DNA of 7,766 nucleotides from Lachnospiraceae bacterium UBA1267 (lineage in GTDB: Bacteria; Bacillota; Clostridia; Lachnospirales; Lachnospiraceae). Where the stretch lies: positions 1,521-9,286 of the forward strand of contig DBVJ01000020.1 of assembly GCA_002308115.1 (NCBI GenBank), written 5' to 3'. Positions 5,954-7,766 of the stretch are shown here, one piece after another (positions within the stretch are counted from its first letter, which is position 1; each line of letters starts with the position of its first letter). The position numbers and the translations under genes were made by a program. Below the pieces are notes generated by a model. It was given only the letters and a program-made list of their open reading frames with translations, had not been told where the DNA came from and made no database searches.

Positions 5954-7766
5954 TCAGAAGATCCTTCTCGCTCTGGAGGGTGTAAAGCCATTGTAATTAT
6001 ACGACGTGATGCAGACGCCGCCCATGCTTTCGGAAGACTGGAGGATCTGGCCGTTTCCGATGTAAATGGCGACATGGCTGACGTAACCTTTGGGTGAATA
6101 GAAGAGGAGATCGCCGGGAAGCCAGGCGGAGGGATCCATGGGAAGCGCCGAACCGCAGGTCGACTGCGCCATGGAGTTTCTGGGGAGACCGATCCCCTGC
6201 GTGGCAAAGCATTTCTGCACCAAAGAAGAACAGTCGATGCCGCCGGTCAGGCTTTCGCCGCCGTACACGTAGCGGGTGCCCAGGTATTGCTTCCCGAAGT
6301 TGATGATCCGGTTGGCGATCTCGCTCCGGGGGACAGGCACATAGACCGTGACAAGACAGGAAGCCGAAAAAGCGCCGTGAACCGCATAGATCCTTGTGGT
6401 CCCCGCGTTCAAAGCCTGTACGAAGCCGTTGGCGTTGACGGAAGCAATCGAAGGATTGTCGCTCCGCCAGGAGATGCTGTGATCTTCCGTTGCGAAAGAA
6501 GGATAGACCGAAGCCCCGAGCTGGGCGTTCTGTCCCTTTCTCAATGTGAGTTTTCCGGCGGAAATGGTGACGCCGGTGACCGGTACGTGCACGTGATAGA
6601 CGCATTGTTCTTCAAAACCGTTCACACGAACACGGATGGTCGTGGTTCCCGGTCCCACGGCGGTGACCAGACCGGACGCGCTGACCGTAGCCACGCCGGG
6701 GTTGTCCGAAAGCCATTGCACATCGAGTTCGTCCGTGGTGTCTTCGGGGATGAGCGTATAGGAGAGCTGGTCTGTCTGCCGGTACAAAAGCGTCTTTTCG
6801 CGGGTGTTGAGCGTGATGCCCTTTAGCGAAGCCAGGATCTCCAGCTCGATCTGGTCGCGGAGCCCGTTGGACTCCGCTTCGAGGGTGTATTTTCCGGTCT
6901 TTTGCGCGGTGAAGACGCCTTCCGGAGTAATGCTTCCGGCTTCGGGATCGGAGAGCGTGTAAGTCACTTCAAGGCTGTCCGTGGTGTTTACGGGGAAGAA
7001 ACGGACCGGTACGGACAGCGCCTCGCCGCGCTCCAGAACGACGGGAGAGAGGCTGAGTTCCCGCGGGAAAGAGATCCATGTCATCGGAAGCGCGACCTGA
7101 ACGAGCGCTTCCGCGATGAGTCCTTCCGCCTCCGCCCGGACCGTTGCGGTCCCGGGATGATTTGCGCGAAGCCCACCACGCGCATCGACGGAAAGAACAT
7201 ATGGATCCGACACGGAGTAAACGATGTCTTCGTAAAGGACGCCATCCTGCGGCGCTTTTTGAGCCTGAAGCGTGAGCGTCTCACCGGCATTCATCTCATA
7301 GATCTCTTCCGGGAAGGAAAGGGCCGTGCACTTTTCTTGAGCATCCACATGGACGGTCTCGCACATGTCCGCAGCATGGACATAGATTTCTGCGGCGCCC
7401 GGGCCGTTTACCGTCAGAAAACCTTCTTCATCGACTGCGGCAACCGCCGGGTCCGAACTCTCGAAGAAGAGTTCCTGCTTCCTGCTTTCCTGCAGTTTCA
7501 GCAAAAGAGGAATATCTGACGCCTGCCGGAAATGGTAAGAGATACGGGCTTTTTCACCCACACGTAAAGACAGGGAAGGGGTGGAAACCACTAAGGAATA
7601 AGCCCTTGAGAAGGGCAGCATACGAAGGATCAGAATGCCGGCGCCGATAAGAAGAAGCGCGGAAAGGACCAGTAAAGATACTTTCAGAACCGGCCGGAAA
7701 GGAGAACTTTTTTCCGGGACCGTTGCCACGGTCTGGACAGGTTTCTCTTCCGGAATGGTGACTTCG
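5954..7766 (-). CDS. Membrane-anchored NlpC/P60 peptidase with five Ig-like (Big_2) domains, 5' partial
   Basis: Predicted cell-surface peptidoglycan endopeptidase. The frame is open to the right edge. A GTG at 7729 could start it but has no Shine-Dalgarno, and 12 coherent Pro/Glu-rich codons lie before it, so the true start is probably outside the window. Numbering from that GTG (591 residues): a short polar N-terminus, one membrane segment at about 17-35 with no signal-peptidase site obvious, then five Ig-like domains at about 44-130, 133-210, 213-300, 301-382 and 383-464. The last two are canonical Big_2, with W-x-SDNP, a V-x-A-x-G-x-V stretch and a closing G-T-T motif; the first three are diverged. 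The NlpC/P60 domain fills 468-591. C500 in GGIDCSSL is the nucleophile and H552 in SHVAIYIGNG the base; LPRNS and PGDLLFY are also typical. The position of the third triad residue is Q564 instead of the usual His. The Ig-like domains probably act as a spacer through the wall. It is transcribed separately from the operon that follows. Confidence 0.88.
   Translation of the reverse strand, partial: EVTIPEEKPVQTVATVPEKSSPFRPVLKVSLLVLSALLLIGAGILILRMLPFSRAYSLVVSTPSLSLRVGEKARISYHFRQASDIPLLLKLQESRKQELFFESSDPAVAAVDEEGFLTVNGPGAAEIYVHAADMCETVHVDAQEKCTALSFPEEIYEMNAGETLTLQAQKAPQDGVLYEDIVYSVSDPYVLSVDARGGLRANHPGTATVRAEAEGLIAEALVQVALPMTWISFPRELSLSPVVLERGEALSVPVRFFPVNTTDSLEVTYTLSDPEAGSITPEGVFTAQKTGKYTLEAESNGLRDQIELEILASLKGITLNTREKTLLYRQTDQLSYTLIPEDTTDELDVQWLSDNPGVATVSASGLVTAVGPGTTTIRVRVNGFEEQCVYHVHVPVTGVTISAGKLTLRKGQNAQLGASVYPSFATEDHSISWRSDNPSIASVNANGFVQALNAGTTRIYAVHGAFSASCLVTVYVPVPRSEIANRIINFGKQYLGTRYVYGGESLTGGIDCSSLVQKCFATQGIGLPRNSMAQSTCGSALPMDPSAWLPGDLLFYSPKGYVSHVAIYIGNGQILQSSESMGGVCITSYNYNGFTPSRARRIF

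Overview
This 7.8 kb window looks like ordinary chromosome from a GC-rich member of the Bacillota (Clostridia-like). The evidence is strong AGAGG/GGAGG ribosome binding sites, a sigma-A type promoter, a membrane-anchored Big_2/NlpC-P60 cell-wall protein and a Gram-positive style ESS-family transporter. No species can be named from the sequence alone. There are five protein genes and almost no spare DNA. No tRNA, rRNA, CRISPR array, insertion sequence or phage gene was seen, and no stretch over 300 bases lacks a gene.

Layout, left to right. A D-aminoacylase-type amidohydrolase on the + strand enters from the left edge without its start and ends at 1659. Twenty-two bases later it meets the end of a leftward operon. 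In transcription order, that operon runs from 5863 down to 1682: a PlsC-like acyltransferase carrying a zinc ribbon, a GltS/ESS-like sodium:glutamate-type symporter, and an M81 (MlrC-type) metallopeptidase. A good promoter (-35 at 5931-5936, extended -10 at 5908-5913) lies in the 90-base gap upstream, and a perfect 8-bp-arm palindrome covers its -35 and spacer. Upstream of that gap, also leftward, is a surface protein with five Ig-like domains and a C-terminal NlpC/P60 peptidase. Its reading frame is still open at the right edge of the window.

How the genes may work together (inference). The deacylase, the M81 peptidase and the ESS-like carrier fit uptake and breakdown of N-acylated or D-configured amino acids or small peptides. 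The NlpC/P60 protein could release such material from peptidoglycan, but it is a separate transcription unit. The acyltransferase is translationally coupled to the transporter, for which there is no obvious metabolic reason.

The most notable regulatory structure is a strong intrinsic terminator between the transporter and the M81 gene. The transporter's stop codon lies in the hairpin stem and the T-run ends five bases before the M81 Shine-Dalgarno. This suggests attenuation, possibly sensitive to translation. Nothing here clearly amounts to a new biological system. The points below are specific oddities within recognisable families.
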